Positions 17,975 through 26,291 of a DNA stretch of 64,000 nucleotides are shown one piece after another. Each line of letters starts with the position of its first letter. The first letter of the stretch is position 1. The notes beneath the pieces are model-generated. The model worked only from the letters and a program-made list of their open reading frames with translations. It ran no database searches and was not told where the DNA came from. Source of the stretch: a bacterium (GTDB lineage: Bacteria > Bacillota > Clostridia > Lachnospirales > Lachnospiraceae); contig SFRL01000008.1 in assembly GCA_004562765.1 (NCBI GenBank), positions 14,080 to 78,079 of the forward strand, written 5' to 3'. A program made the position numbers and the translations under genes.

Positions 17975-19149
17975 ACAAGCATTTCCTCCTTTACAAGCAG
18001 CTCCCGGATCGTCAGGAACTGGTTCATCGAGAGCCCGGAATTGTCATACAGCCCCTCTGCCGACTTTTCATTCATCGACTGATAGATCACAATATCACGA
18101 TTCCATGTAGATGAAAAGGTATCCTTGTCCAGCAGATCAAACTTTGTAACGATCATGTCTGCAATCTGGACGATCGCGCTCTCAATGGAACCCGGCAGAC
18201 GCTGCTCACCGTTGTATTCCGCCAGAATTGCCACCAACCGCTGCGAAAAGCAATTATCCTGTGCAATGCGAACGCCATTCTCAATAAACGGTTCTCCCTC
18301 CAGTTTTCCGATCCGGTAATAAAAACCGCCCGCGCGTGCCAGTTTCTCGTCAGCTCCGATGCCGGCAGCAAGTCTGGCAGCAACTTTCGAGGTTCGCAGC
18401 GCATGATTGTAATCGACCGTGGAGTAGCGTTCGATCTCTCTGCGCAGATGATAATGCTCGTCCATGATCGTATCCAGACTGACTTCCTCCGCCACAGTCT
18501 CTCTGGTCCGCAGCCTTGGGATCAGGGCAAGCACAAGCAATGTGACAAGACTTCCTGCAAATGAAACGAGAATTGTCCGCACCTCGAGTACATGTGCCAG
18601 CAGATAATGACAGCAGACCGGTATGACAACCGAGAGGCAGACAACCAGCACTCCGGTCCACAGCCGGAGCGACTGCTGCAAAAACAGTTCGGTCAGAAAC
18701 ACACCCGCCAGTGAAAGCAGTACATAGGCAATCACCTCGTACTCACTCCCTTCGGAAAAAAGCGCGGTTAGGAGACCAAAATAAACCGCCAGTGCCGTAC
18801 CCATTTTTGTGCGGAAGGCACCGTTACACAAGGCACTCAGTGCCATGACGGGCGCTGCGAATGCCGGCAAAAAGGATCCGGCACACGCTCCAAAAAGGCA
18901 GAGCAGATATATAAAGGTGAGTAGGGAATAGTCGTTGCTGATCCCCCTGCTCATCTCCCCTTGCAGCCGCTGTCGCTCCGTATACAATACAAAGCACAGA
19001 AAGCAAACCAGACAGATAAAGCTCCATACGATCAGATGATCCACCCTGACATTGTGCAAAACGCCACAGATCATAGGGAAAAGGATCGAACAGAACAGCA
19101 GCAGCACCAGCTTTCCCACACGCTTTGCGGAAAATGCGTTCTCTGTCAT
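17971..19149 (-). CDS. Truncated, degenerate PgpH/YqfF-like 7TM-HD protein
   Basis: This 392-residue protein occupies the slot of PgpH (YqfF), the 7TM-HD c-di-AMP phosphodiesterase usually ~700 residues, between phoH and ybeY. About seven membrane helices (residues ~12-210) are followed by a cytoplasmic HD-like domain (~226-390). The extracellular HDED sensor domain is absent. The family's YHDIGK motif reads YYRIGK (277-282), losing both His and Asp, and the first HSH region reads YNHAL (247-251). The later HHG segment is also missing, while ARAGGFYY, FIEN and the ADMI region remain alignable. It is likely not a phosphodiesterase and may be a scaffold or sensor. Gene ends overlap both neighbours by 4 nt. 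Confidence 0.75.
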   Translation of the reverse strand: MTENAFSAKRVGKLVLLLFCSILFPMICGVLHNVRVDHLIVWSFICLVCFLCFVLYTERQRLQGEMSRGISNDYSLLTFIYLLCLFGACAGSFLPAFAAPVMALSALCNGAFRTKMGTALAVYFGLLTALFSEGSEYEVIAYVLLSLAGVFLTELFLQQSLRLWTGVLVVCLSVVIPVCCHYLLAHVLEVRTILVSFAGSLVTLLVLALIPRLRTRETVAEEVSLDTIMDEHYHLRREIERYSTVDYNHALRTSKVAARLAAGIGADEKLARAGGFYYRIGKLEGEPFIENGVRIAQDNCFSQRLVAILAEYNGEQRLPGSIESAIVQIADMIVTKFDLLDKDTFSSTWNRDIVIYQSMNEKSAEGLYDNSGLSMNQFLTIRELLVKEEMLV

Positions 19150-20183
19150 GATTTCTTACTCCTTGCCTTCTTTACTGCAGTTTTTTTCTTTTCTTTTTCT
19201 ATCTGTGCATGTTCGTAATCGTCATACGCATTGACGATCTTCTGCACGAGCGGATGTCTGACGACATCCTTACTCGTAAGCTCACAGACTGCGATCTCTT
19301 CCACATTTTTCAGGACACGAAGCGCCACATCCAGACCGCTCTTTGCACCGGGTGCAAGATCCTTCTGGGAAGCATCACCGGTGATGACAACTTTTGAGCC
19401 GAAGCCGATACGCGTCAAAAACATCTTCATCTGTGCAGGCGTCGTGTTCTGTGCCTCATCCAAAATAATAAAGGCATTATCAAGTGTGCGTCCGCGCATG
19501 TAAGCCAGCGGTGCCACCTCGATCAGCCCTTTTTCCATATTTCGCGTGAAGCTCTCCGCCCCCATGATCTGATATAAAGCATCATAGAGCGGGCGCAGAT
19601 ACGGGTCTATCTTGCTCTGCAGGTCGCCGGGCAGAAATCCGAGTTTTTCTCCCGCCTCGATCGCCGGGCGTGTCAGAATGATACGTCCCACCGACTCATT
19701 TTTGAATGCGGTGATCGCCATCGCCATCGCAAGGTAGGTCTTTCCGGTACCGGCCGGACCGGTGCCGAATACGATCATCTTTTTTCGGATCGCATCCACA
19801 TATGCCTTCTGCCCCAGCGTCTTCGGCTTGATCGGCTTCCCGTTTGTCGTGTGACAGATCAGGTCCCCGTCAATGTCCACGATCGCTGTTTCTTTCGATT
19901 CTCGTGCCAGTTCCAGCACATAGTCCACATTTTGCACGGTGATCGTATTTCCGCGCTTTGAGAGCGTTAATAGCTGCTCAAAAACATGCGAAGCGCTCTT
20001 AACCGCGTCGCCTTCGCCCAGGAGCTTCATCTGTCCGCTCCGGACCACGACTGTCACATTAAGAGCACGTTCTATTTTTTTCATGTACTCGTCAAACTGA
20101 CCGAATACATTTCCCATATGTTCTACCGGTAAATCAAATGAAAGTTCTGTTAATGCCATCTGCCTATTATCCTTTTCTGTCAT
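19146..20183 (-). CDS. phoH: PhoH family ATPase
   Basis: This is a 345-residue cytoplasmic P-loop ATPase with Walker A GTGPAGTGKTYLAMA and Walker B FIILDEAQNTTPAQMK. An N-terminal domain (residues ~1-125) precedes the ATPase core. The C-terminus is Lys-rich (KKKTAVKKARSKKS). PhoH is linked to RNA metabolism and always travels with ybeY in Firmicutes. ATGA overlaps with yqfD upstream and the PgpH-like gene downstream indicate one coupled operon. Confidence 0.95.
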   Translation of the reverse strand: MTEKDNRQMALTELSFDLPVEHMGNVFGQFDEYMKKIERALNVTVVVRSGQMKLLGEGDAVKSASHVFEQLLTLSKRGNTITVQNVDYVLELARESKETAIVDIDGDLICHTTNGKPIKPKTLGQKAYVDAIRKKMIVFGTGPAGTGKTYLAMAMAITAFKNESVGRIILTRPAIEAGEKLGFLPGDLQSKIDPYLRPLYDALYQIMGAESFTRNMEKGLIEVAPLAYMRGRTLDNAFIILDEAQNTTPAQMKMFLTRIGFGSKVVITGDASQKDLAPGAKSGLDVALRVLKNVEEIAVCELTSKDVVRHPLVQKIVNAYDDYEHAQIEKEKKKTAVKKARSKKS

Positions 20184-21427
20184 TCAGCAGGTTCGTCGGA
20201 CTGCGGCTGCTCGGGAAGCGTGATCCGCTCCGTTGGTGCGTATCTTCCGATCGGAACCTCTGCCTGTATACTGCCTCGAATGACACAATTTTTTTCATCC
20301 GTTTCTATTTTAACATTTTTTACTATGATTGGAATACCTTTTTGCTCGAATTTTTCCAAAAAAGCATTCCAGTCCTCTTTTGCCAGCGCCTCCGCCTCGG
20401 CTTTCGTGTATGTGGCAGACCGGTATACATATGCTTTCCGGTCTGTGACATACAGATGTACAGGAAGATAGAGATTCGGCAGCAATTGAAGTTGATGGTC
20501 TTTCACGACCGTTTCACAGGCGCTGTAATTCTTTTTTTCCTTTCCCAGCGGAATACGGATTTTGCCGGTCTGAAGCGTGTATGAGGTATCTTCTTCCCCT
20601 GTATACACCTTTTTCCGGTAATCGCGCGCAAGCGAGGACTGATAGGTTCGCGTTACAGTTCCCGTCACATCTCCGTCCGATACCACATATCGGTAGTTTG
20701 CCACCTCTCCGTTATCATCCATAATATCAAGCCGTCCGGAAATGAGAACGGCTCCCTTTGAGACAACGCTTCCCTTTTCTGCCTGCGGGGTTCCCTGTCT
20801 CGTATAGATGGATGCAACGACCGCATCCTCTGCGGCGACAATATCCCAGGCCCCCTCCGATGGCAGAGTCTGCACTTCATCTTCCGGCAGGCTCTCCTGA
20901 ATATCGATGGTCAGCTTTGTCCCCTCCAGCTTTACGGATGTCCATGCAATGACATCAAAATCGCTGCGCAGGGCTGCCTCGATGGCAGCACAGTCAACCT
21001 TTGTTTTTGGGGTTCCAAAGCTTGTTTCTTTCTGTTCCAGCCACGTCAGAACCATATCCTGTGACAATTCTGCCGTACCGTTCACCTCGATCTTCCAAAC
21101 ATATTTCGAACAGTTCCACAAGAGCAGAATGCACAGGAGGATACCCGCTGCAAACAGTTTCCTTGCACGATAACGGTGCAGAAAAAACGGAAGCCCGCAT
21201 TTTTTTCTGATCTTGACAGACGTATGCGTCTTTTTCAGAAGTTCCTTCGAAGCGCGAAACCCTTTTAAACTGATACAAAAGTCAAAACCACCCGCCTCCT
21301 TGTTCGGGCACAGGTTCCAGATCAGAATATTGCGCCGGATGCAAAGATTTAAAAAGCGCTCCGGCGAACTGCCTGTCAGCGTCACCTGTAAAAATCCCTG
21401 TAGAAATTTCAACACGGAAAGCAGCAT
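20180..21427 (-). CDS. yqfD: Sporulation protein YqfD
   Basis: This is a 415-residue protein of the YqfD family. An N-terminal domain (1-90) is followed by a single membrane helix (about 89-105, FAAGILLCILLLWNC) and a long extracytoplasmic part with POTRA-like features (KIEVNGTAELSQDMVLTWLE). In Bacillus subtilis yqfCD is expressed in the mother cell. The gene starts 4 nt after yqfC ends, the standard pair. Confidence 0.9.
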   Translation of the reverse strand: MLLSVLKFLQGFLQVTLTGSSPERFLNLCIRRNILIWNLCPNKEAGGFDFCISLKGFRASKELLKKTHTSVKIRKKCGLPFFLHRYRARKLFAAGILLCILLLWNCSKYVWKIEVNGTAELSQDMVLTWLEQKETSFGTPKTKVDCAAIEAALRSDFDVIAWTSVKLEGTKLTIDIQESLPEDEVQTLPSEGAWDIVAAEDAVVASIYTRQGTPQAEKGSVVSKGAVLISGRLDIMDDNGEVANYRYVVSDGDVTGTVTRTYQSSLARDYRKKVYTGEEDTSYTLQTGKIRIPLGKEKKNYSACETVVKDHQLQLLPNLYLPVHLYVTDRKAYVYRSATYTKAEAEALAKEDWNAFLEKFEQKGIPIIVKNVKIETDEKNCVIRGSIQAEVPIGRYAPTERITLPEQPQSDEPAE

Positions 21428-21430
21428 AGA

Positions 21431-21739
21431 CTACACCTCATAGCTGATCTGATGGATCAATCCCACGATTTTCATCTCCTCATTGGTATAGTAGTCCACT
21501 TTCAATCGACAGCCACAGACTGTCACCTTACAGTCTTTCGTCTGTATGACGATACAGTCATCATCATAGGAGAGAATGCCCTTATAGTTTTCGAGCACCA
21601 AGACACGTCTTCCGGTCACAGTGACGATCACTACGCCGCAGGAAACGTCCTTTGGCAGCTCCAGACCTTCGGCAAACCCGTATTTTTTTTCTTTCTGTTG
21701 GATAGCGTTGTTTTTATTTACACGATGTTTTTTTATCAT
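21431..21739 (-). CDS. yqfC: Sporulation protein YqfC (YabP/YqfC family)
   Basis: This is a 102-residue protein of the YabP/YqfC family, recognisable from RVLVLENYKGILSYDDDCIVI and the KVTVCGCRLKVDYYTNEEM segment that often ends these proteins. It heads yqfC-yqfD-phoH-pgpH-like-ybeY. The 28-nt gap to the upstream SDR gene leaves little room for a separate promoter, although mother-cell-specific control is known for this pair in Bacillus. Confidence 0.9.
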   Translation of the reverse strand: MIKKHRVNKNNAIQQKEKKYGFAEGLELPKDVSCGVVIVTVTGRRVLVLENYKGILSYDDDCIVIQTKDCKVTVCGCRLKVDYYTNEEMKIVGLIHQISYEV

Positions 21740-21767
21740 AATGTATCTTATGACGAAAAAACGAAAA

Positions 21768-22484
21768 TCATGCCTTCTTCTTTTTTATCCGATGAAGCTG
21801 TGGCTTTAATGTGATATCAGTCACGACCATTCCGTCACGACGGGTCACAATAAATTCCACCGCATCTGCCACCTCTTCCGGAAGCAGATATGACTCCTCC
21901 TCGTCTCCTTCCCGGAAATCCGCATTGCGGTACAGATCTGTTTTGGTCATATCGGGAGCGATCGTCACCACTTTTACGCCGTATTTTCTCGCCTCATCAA
22001 ACAAACTGTGAGAAAAACTGGTAAGCCCCGCCTTTGTCGCTCCGTATGCGCATCCGTGCGGATTGGATCCGGTAGCCGTCACGGAGGAAATATTGATAAT
22101 GATACCCGCATGTTTCTTAAAATTCCGTAAAAGCTGCTGTGAAAGGATCATCGGTACCTCAAGATTCGTCCGCACCAGCTCTTTGATCTTTGCAGGGCTT
22201 AGTTCCTCGTGGAGCCCATAGTATCCCACTCCTGCATTGTTTACCAGAATACGCACCTGATGCTGCGATGCGATCTCTTTCACAGATCTGCACAACCGGT
22301 CGGTATCAAGCAAATCACACACAACCGGATGAAAGCGTTCTGTATCGACAGAACCTTCCTTTTCAAAATCTCTGCCGAACCCGAACACCTCATATCCGAG
22401 CCCGCAGAGCCTCCCTGCGATCGCCGCCCCGATACCTGAGGATGCTCCGGTAACAATTGCCGCTTCATTTTCTATTCTTTCCAT
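21768..22484 (-). CDS. Short-chain dehydrogenase/reductase
   Basis: This is a 238-residue classical SDR. The NAD(P)-binding motif VTGASSGIGAAIAGRL is at residues ~11-26. The structural NNAG, the catalytic Ser in NISSVTATG and the YGATK Tyr/Lys pair are all present. The substrate is unknown. The start lies 13 nt inside the 3' end of the spore photoproduct lyase gene, so the two are likely translated from one message. Confidence 0.9.
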   Translation of the reverse strand: MERIENEAAIVTGASSGIGAAIAGRLCGLGYEVFGFGRDFEKEGSVDTERFHPVVCDLLDTDRLCRSVKEIASQHQVRILVNNAGVGYYGLHEELSPAKIKELVRTNLEVPMILSQQLLRNFKKHAGIIINISSVTATGSNPHGCAYGATKAGLTSFSHSLFDEARKYGVKVVTIAPDMTKTDLYRNADFREGDEEESYLLPEEVADAVEFIVTRRDGMVVTDITLKPQLHRIKKKKA

Positions 22485-23491
22485 CGAAAAATCTTCTCCT
22501 TCGGGACTTTTTGTTCTAACTCCTGTATCAAAAAATGCTCCATCTCATGCATTAATTCCTTCGGATAGTGATAATATCCGTTTTCATTTTGAAAGGGAAA
22601 CCACACCACCGCACAGTCGGGTTCCTGTTTTCTCATTGTCTTCAGGTAATCCTGCGAGATCCGAAAAGTTCCGACACTCACATCCACGATCGTTTCAGGA
22701 TCGATCGTATCAAACACCTGCTCCACCATCCCGGCATACTGCTGTTCCCACCCGGGCAGATAGATCATCGGATCGAAGCAGAATCGAACCGCACAGCCTG
22801 TGCGGATCAACGCTTTCGCAAAGGAAAGACGCGCTGCCAGAGACGGTGTATGATGTTCATAGGCTTCTATGACCGCCTGGGGCGACAGTGTAAGCGCATA
22901 GACCACGCCGGGGATCGGGTGCATCTGTGCTGCAAGCATCCGATCTGCACATTTTGTCCGTATCTCAATCTTCAGATGTTCATGTTCCTTTGCAAAGTCA
23001 CACCATTCTTTCGCATAACCGGCCACATGCTCCAGTGCAAGCAGATCCGTATCATAAGAAACACACAGATAGAGCGGATGATCCTTCAGCATCCGCACCA
23101 CTTCTGCAAAATAATCCTCCAGATTTACAAATATCACAATATTTGCGGAGGGATACATTCCCTTTAAATAGCAATACGCACAGTCAAAGATACAGTTCAT
23201 CGCACAGGAGGTATAATAAAAATACTGATTTCCAAAGTTCTGGCACACCGGTGCGCCCTCGTAGAGCAGCTTCCCCTGTCTGGCAGCCAGTATCAGATTC
23301 TGCGAGCGATGCTGAAGCGCACCGTTCTGTTTGCTGCGACAGAAAACGTCTTTATAATGACTGATCTCCACCACTGTCGCAGCCGGAAACTTCGCCAGGA
23401 TCTTTTTTGTGCGCGGATGATCTTTGACCGCAGCCTCTATATAAATATGTGAAAAAAACGGATTAAAATAATCTTCTTTTAAGTTCTTCAA
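22472..23491 (-). CDS. splB: Spore photoproduct lyase (radical SAM)
   Basis: This enzyme repairs the 5-thyminyl-5,6-dihydrothymine photoproduct in spore DNA, using SAM and a [4Fe-4S] cluster. The cluster motif CIFDCAYC (Cys 100, 104, 107) follows YTSCAMN and precedes YLKG, as in the SPL family. C-terminal landmarks are RFCFDPMIYLPGWEQQY and GTFRISQDYLK. The protein is about 339 residues from a TTG at 23491 that overlaps the upstream gene by 29 nt. An ATG at 23542 is possible, but N-terminal homology appears to begin near the TTG. Confidence 0.88.
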   Translation of the reverse strand: MKNLKEDYFNPFFSHIYIEAAVKDHPRTKKILAKFPAATVVEISHYKDVFCRSKQNGALQHRSQNLILAARQGKLLYEGAPVCQNFGNQYFYYTSCAMNCIFDCAYCYLKGMYPSANIVIFVNLEDYFAEVVRMLKDHPLYLCVSYDTDLLALEHVAGYAKEWCDFAKEHEHLKIEIRTKCADRMLAAQMHPIPGVVYALTLSPQAVIEAYEHHTPSLAARLSFAKALIRTGCAVRFCFDPMIYLPGWEQQYAGMVEQVFDTIDPETIVDVSVGTFRISQDYLKTMRKQEPDCAVVWFPFQNENGYYHYPKELMHEMEHFLIQELEQKVPKEKIFRWKE

Positions 23492-24314
23492 ATCGCAGTT
23501 TTCCTTCTCTTTTATCCTTGCAGGGAAGAAGACCCTCCTCATACATTCCCTGTATGACAGACACAACATCCGCTCCTGATAATGCAAAATAGCGGATATG
23601 CTGTCTGAGTGAATCACTCATGACCTTTGAGCAGTGCAGATCCGTGCAGAGTTTTAACGTCCATGTCTCCAGCCCGGGGCACAGACCGTTTTCCCTGTAT
23701 AAAGATTCGGATGTAATTTCCTGAAGCAGCCCGACAAACGCACATAAGGGTTCCTGACAGGCTTCCATCAAATGTTCGACCTGCTCTTTTGAAACTGCTT
23801 TTGCGGTTCCTCTGTCAGAAACGATCTTCAGGAACAGCATCTGGTGCGGTCCGCAGAAATATGAGCCTGCCTGATAGACAGCTGCCGCTTCCATGTCATA
23901 GAGCGAACCGTCCGGATACGCTGTAGGCACGGTATCGACTCCATTCCACGGTTCCATCCCGGTCACGATCGCTTCTTCACAGAAGTCATGGCGGTATAAA
24001 ATATCCGGATAAAATGTTTTTCCCGTCACCTGTTCTGTGATCTTATTACACAAAAAAATACCGTCATTCCCTTTCGTGCGCGCACAGGTACCGATATTGA
24101 GAAGTATATCGTCCTTCATCGGCCTGTTTGCTGTGCACACACTGCTGACTGCTGCAGCGGCGGCAATTTCACCGACGCCGGTAACTGTCAGCCGAATGCC
24201 GGCTGTCTCATTATAAAATTCCAAAAAGCGTGTGTTGTCCGGATTTTTTGTCAGCTGAAAATGCCTGATAAACAAAGATGCTTCGCAGTATAAAGCAGTA
24301 AAAATATAGATCAT
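23463..24314 (-). CDS. Nucleoside phosphorylase/nucleosidase-like protein (MTA/SAH nucleosidase superfamily)
   Basis: This is a 283-residue protein. The first ~200 residues look like the purine nucleoside phosphorylase/MTAN fold: VTGVGEIAAAAAVSS, LLNIGTCA, then LYDMEAAAVYQ with the nucleoside-contacting Met-Glu and FLKIVSDRGTAK with the catalytic-type Ser-Asp. The last ~80 residues have no recognised domain. MTAN would remove 5'-deoxyadenosine or SAH made by radical SAM enzymes, and this gene overlaps a radical SAM gene (splB) by 29 nt. That link is inferred from context. Confidence 0.7.
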   Translation of the reverse strand: MIYIFTALYCEASLFIRHFQLTKNPDNTRFLEFYNETAGIRLTVTGVGEIAAAAAVSSVCTANRPMKDDILLNIGTCARTKGNDGIFLCNKITEQVTGKTFYPDILYRHDFCEEAIVTGMEPWNGVDTVPTAYPDGSLYDMEAAAVYQAGSYFCGPHQMLFLKIVSDRGTAKAVSKEQVEHLMEACQEPLCAFVGLLQEITSESLYRENGLCPGLETWTLKLCTDLHCSKVMSDSLRQHIRYFALSGADVVSVIQGMYEEGLLPCKDKREGKLRFEELKRRLF

Positions 24315-24332
24315 CCCATGAAACCCCGGCTT

Positions 24333-24815
24333 TTATTTATGATATGGCTCATGATTCTGAATCCGGTAGCTCCGGTAAAGCTGCTCCAGAAGGATCACGC
24401 GCATTAACTGATGTGGAAACGTCATAGCAGAAAAGCTGAGCAGCTCATCACATTGGCTCAGAATGGATGGATGAAGACCAAGTGAACCGCCTATGACAAA
24501 GATCAGACTACTCTTTCCGCTGACAGCCAATTGACCCAGATGTTCCGCAAACGCAACAGAATCAAAAGACTTTCCGTCAATGGCCAGTGCGATCACATAG
24601 TCATTGTCCCTGATATGAGAGCGCAGACGGGCTGCTTCTTTCTCTTTGATCTGCAGTTCCTCTGTCTCAGAGCTTCGATCCGGCGTCTTTTCATCCGCAA
24701 CCTCGATGATCGATAACTTGCAGTATCGGGACAGACGCTTCTCGTATTCCGCTATGGCTTCGCGGTAAAATTTTTCTTTTATCTTGCCTACGCATAATAT
24801 TTTTATGTTAGACAT
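24333..24815 (-). CDS. rlmH: 23S rRNA pseudouridine-1915 N3-methyltransferase RlmH
   Basis: This is a 160-residue SPOUT-class methyltransferase that methylates pseudouridine 1915 in helix 69 of 23S rRNA. The family core is clear: KILCVGKIKEKFYREAI at the start, FVIGGSLGLHPSIL (SAM-binding knot) and the C-terminal LLEQLYRSYRIQNHEPYHK. The start overlaps the scpB 3' end by 8 nt. Confidence 0.96.
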   Translation of the reverse strand: MSNIKILCVGKIKEKFYREAIAEYEKRLSRYCKLSIIEVADEKTPDRSSETEELQIKEKEAARLRSHIRDNDYVIALAIDGKSFDSVAFAEHLGQLAVSGKSSLIFVIGGSLGLHPSILSQCDELLSFSAMTFPHQLMRVILLEQLYRSYRIQNHEPYHK

Positions 24816-25377
24816 TTAACTGTACCTGCATTTCTTCTTCCGCTTCCTGGCGGAACTCTTCCACCTGGTCGGGATTCAAGACCGGCAGCTCATCAATGGA
24901 ATGTACACCGAAGCTGCGCAGGAACTCCTCCGTCGTTCCAAACAGAAGCGGCTTGCCCGGTGCATCCAGACGTCCCAGTTCCTGGATCAGGTTATACTCC
25001 AACAGCTTATTGACTGCGTGATCACAGGAAACACCACGGATCTTTTCAATCTCTACACGTGTGATCGGCTGTTTATAGGCTATGATCGACAACGTCTCCA
25101 GCAACACATCTGTCAGTGCGCGGTGCTTTGGCTGCTTTGCAATGCGGATCAGGTATTCATACATTTCCGGTTTTGTACACATCTGATAAGAGCCGTCCAG
25201 TTCCATGATTGCGATCCCGCGTTTTGCATTTGCATAATCTCCGATCAGCTCATCCAATAATTGCTTTGTTTTCTCTTTATCCAGTTCAATCGCTGCGGCG
25301 ATCTTAGAGAGTTCCACTGACTCTCCCATCGTAAAAAGGATGGATTCTATGATCGCCTTATAGTTTTGATCGTCCAT
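24808..25377 (-). CDS. scpB: Segregation and condensation protein B
   Basis: This is a 189-residue kleisin-associated winged-helix protein, with ESILFTMGESVELSKIA at the N-terminus and YKQPITRVEIEKIRGV in the second winged helix. ScpB dimers bind the middle of ScpA in the Smc-ScpAB condensin, which organises and segregates the chromosome. It follows scpA by 21 nt. Confidence 0.96.
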   Translation of the reverse strand: MDDQNYKAIIESILFTMGESVELSKIAAAIELDKEKTKQLLDELIGDYANAKRGIAIMELDGSYQMCTKPEMYEYLIRIAKQPKHRALTDVLLETLSIIAYKQPITRVEIEKIRGVSCDHAVNKLLEYNLIQELGRLDAPGKPLLFGTTEEFLRSFGVHSIDELPVLNPDQVEEFRQEAEEEMQVQLNV

Positions 25378-25398
25378 AAAAGCTCCTATATCTTCCCG

Positions 25399-26151
25399 TT
25401 AAGCTGCAACCTGCGAGGTGATCTGAATATCATCAAAGATCGCCTCCTGTGTGATGCGGATCGTTCCCATCTTCATCAGCTCAAGGATCGCGAGAAATGT
25501 CACGATGATCTCTGTCTTGCTCTTTGCCCGCTCTAAAAGTCCCCGGAAACTGAAATATTTATGGCTTCTGGCATAAGTTTCCAGAGCAGCCATGCAATCC
25601 TCCAGTGAGATCTCTTCCTTCTGGATCTTTCCGAATTTGGAACGGATGGGGTCGATCTTGTCCACCTGCTTTTTCATCATGGACTGAAAGATCTCGTTCA
25701 GCTTGTCCAGCGTCAGATCTGCCACCAGCTCGTCCAGATCCACCGGTTCCTCATAGGCAGCTACCTCCTCCGGAATCGTAGGCACTTTAAACAGCACACG
25801 GCTTGCATCCATCTGTCGGTCCTTCAGCTCACCGGATATATACTTATACATCTTGTACTCCAGAAGCTGCTGTACCAACTGCGCCCGAGGATCCTCCGCC
25901 TCCTCGTCGTCCTCTGTCTCAGGCGCGGGAAGAAGCATCTTCGCCTTGATATCCAAAAGCGTGGCAGCCATGACCATAAACTCGCTCATCACATTCAGGT
26001 CCTGACGCTGCATCTCACGGATGTACGCCATATACTGATTGGTAATCTCCACGATCGGGATATCATAGATATTCACTTTATTCTTGTCCAGCAAATGGAG
26101 GAGCAGATCAAGCGGCCCCTCAAAAACTTGTAGTTTAACCGTCAAATCCAT
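25399..26151 (-). CDS. scpA: Segregation and condensation protein A
   Basis: This is a 250-residue kleisin. The N-terminal Smc-binding region has VFEGPLDLLLHLLDKNKVNIYDIPI, and the C-terminal winged helix contains VTFLAILELMKMGTIRITQE. An acidic linker (about residues 78-88) separates them. It bridges the two Smc heads. A sigma-A-type promoter lies 40-70 nt upstream, making scpA the likely first gene of scpA-scpB-rlmH and possibly the following genes. Confidence 0.96.
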   Translation of the reverse strand: MDLTVKLQVFEGPLDLLLHLLDKNKVNIYDIPIVEITNQYMAYIREMQRQDLNVMSEFMVMAATLLDIKAKMLLPAPETEDDEEAEDPRAQLVQQLLEYKMYKYISGELKDRQMDASRVLFKVPTIPEEVAAYEEPVDLDELVADLTLDKLNEIFQSMMKKQVDKIDPIRSKFGKIQKEEISLEDCMAALETYARSHKYFSFRGLLERAKSKTEIIVTFLAILELMKMGTIRITQEAIFDDIQITSQVAA

Positions 26152-26190
26152 CGTACAAACCCCTAGATGTTGTGTTTTGTGTTCTACCCT

Positions 26191-26219
26191 ATTCTATACG
26201 CTGGAGACGGAAAATGCAA
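26191..26219 (-). promoter_or_regulatory. Predicted sigma-A promoter for scpA operon
   Basis: On the minus strand TTGCAT (26214-26219) and TAGAAT (26191-26196) are separated by exactly 17 nt. Transcription would start about 30 nt upstream of the scpA ATG. Confidence 0.65.
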
Positions 26220-26291
26220 GTGTTTTTTAGGTAACAGGGAAATTATGTATATTCTGTACAAAGGATGCGTGGCTTCAGGAGCGCTTTTATA

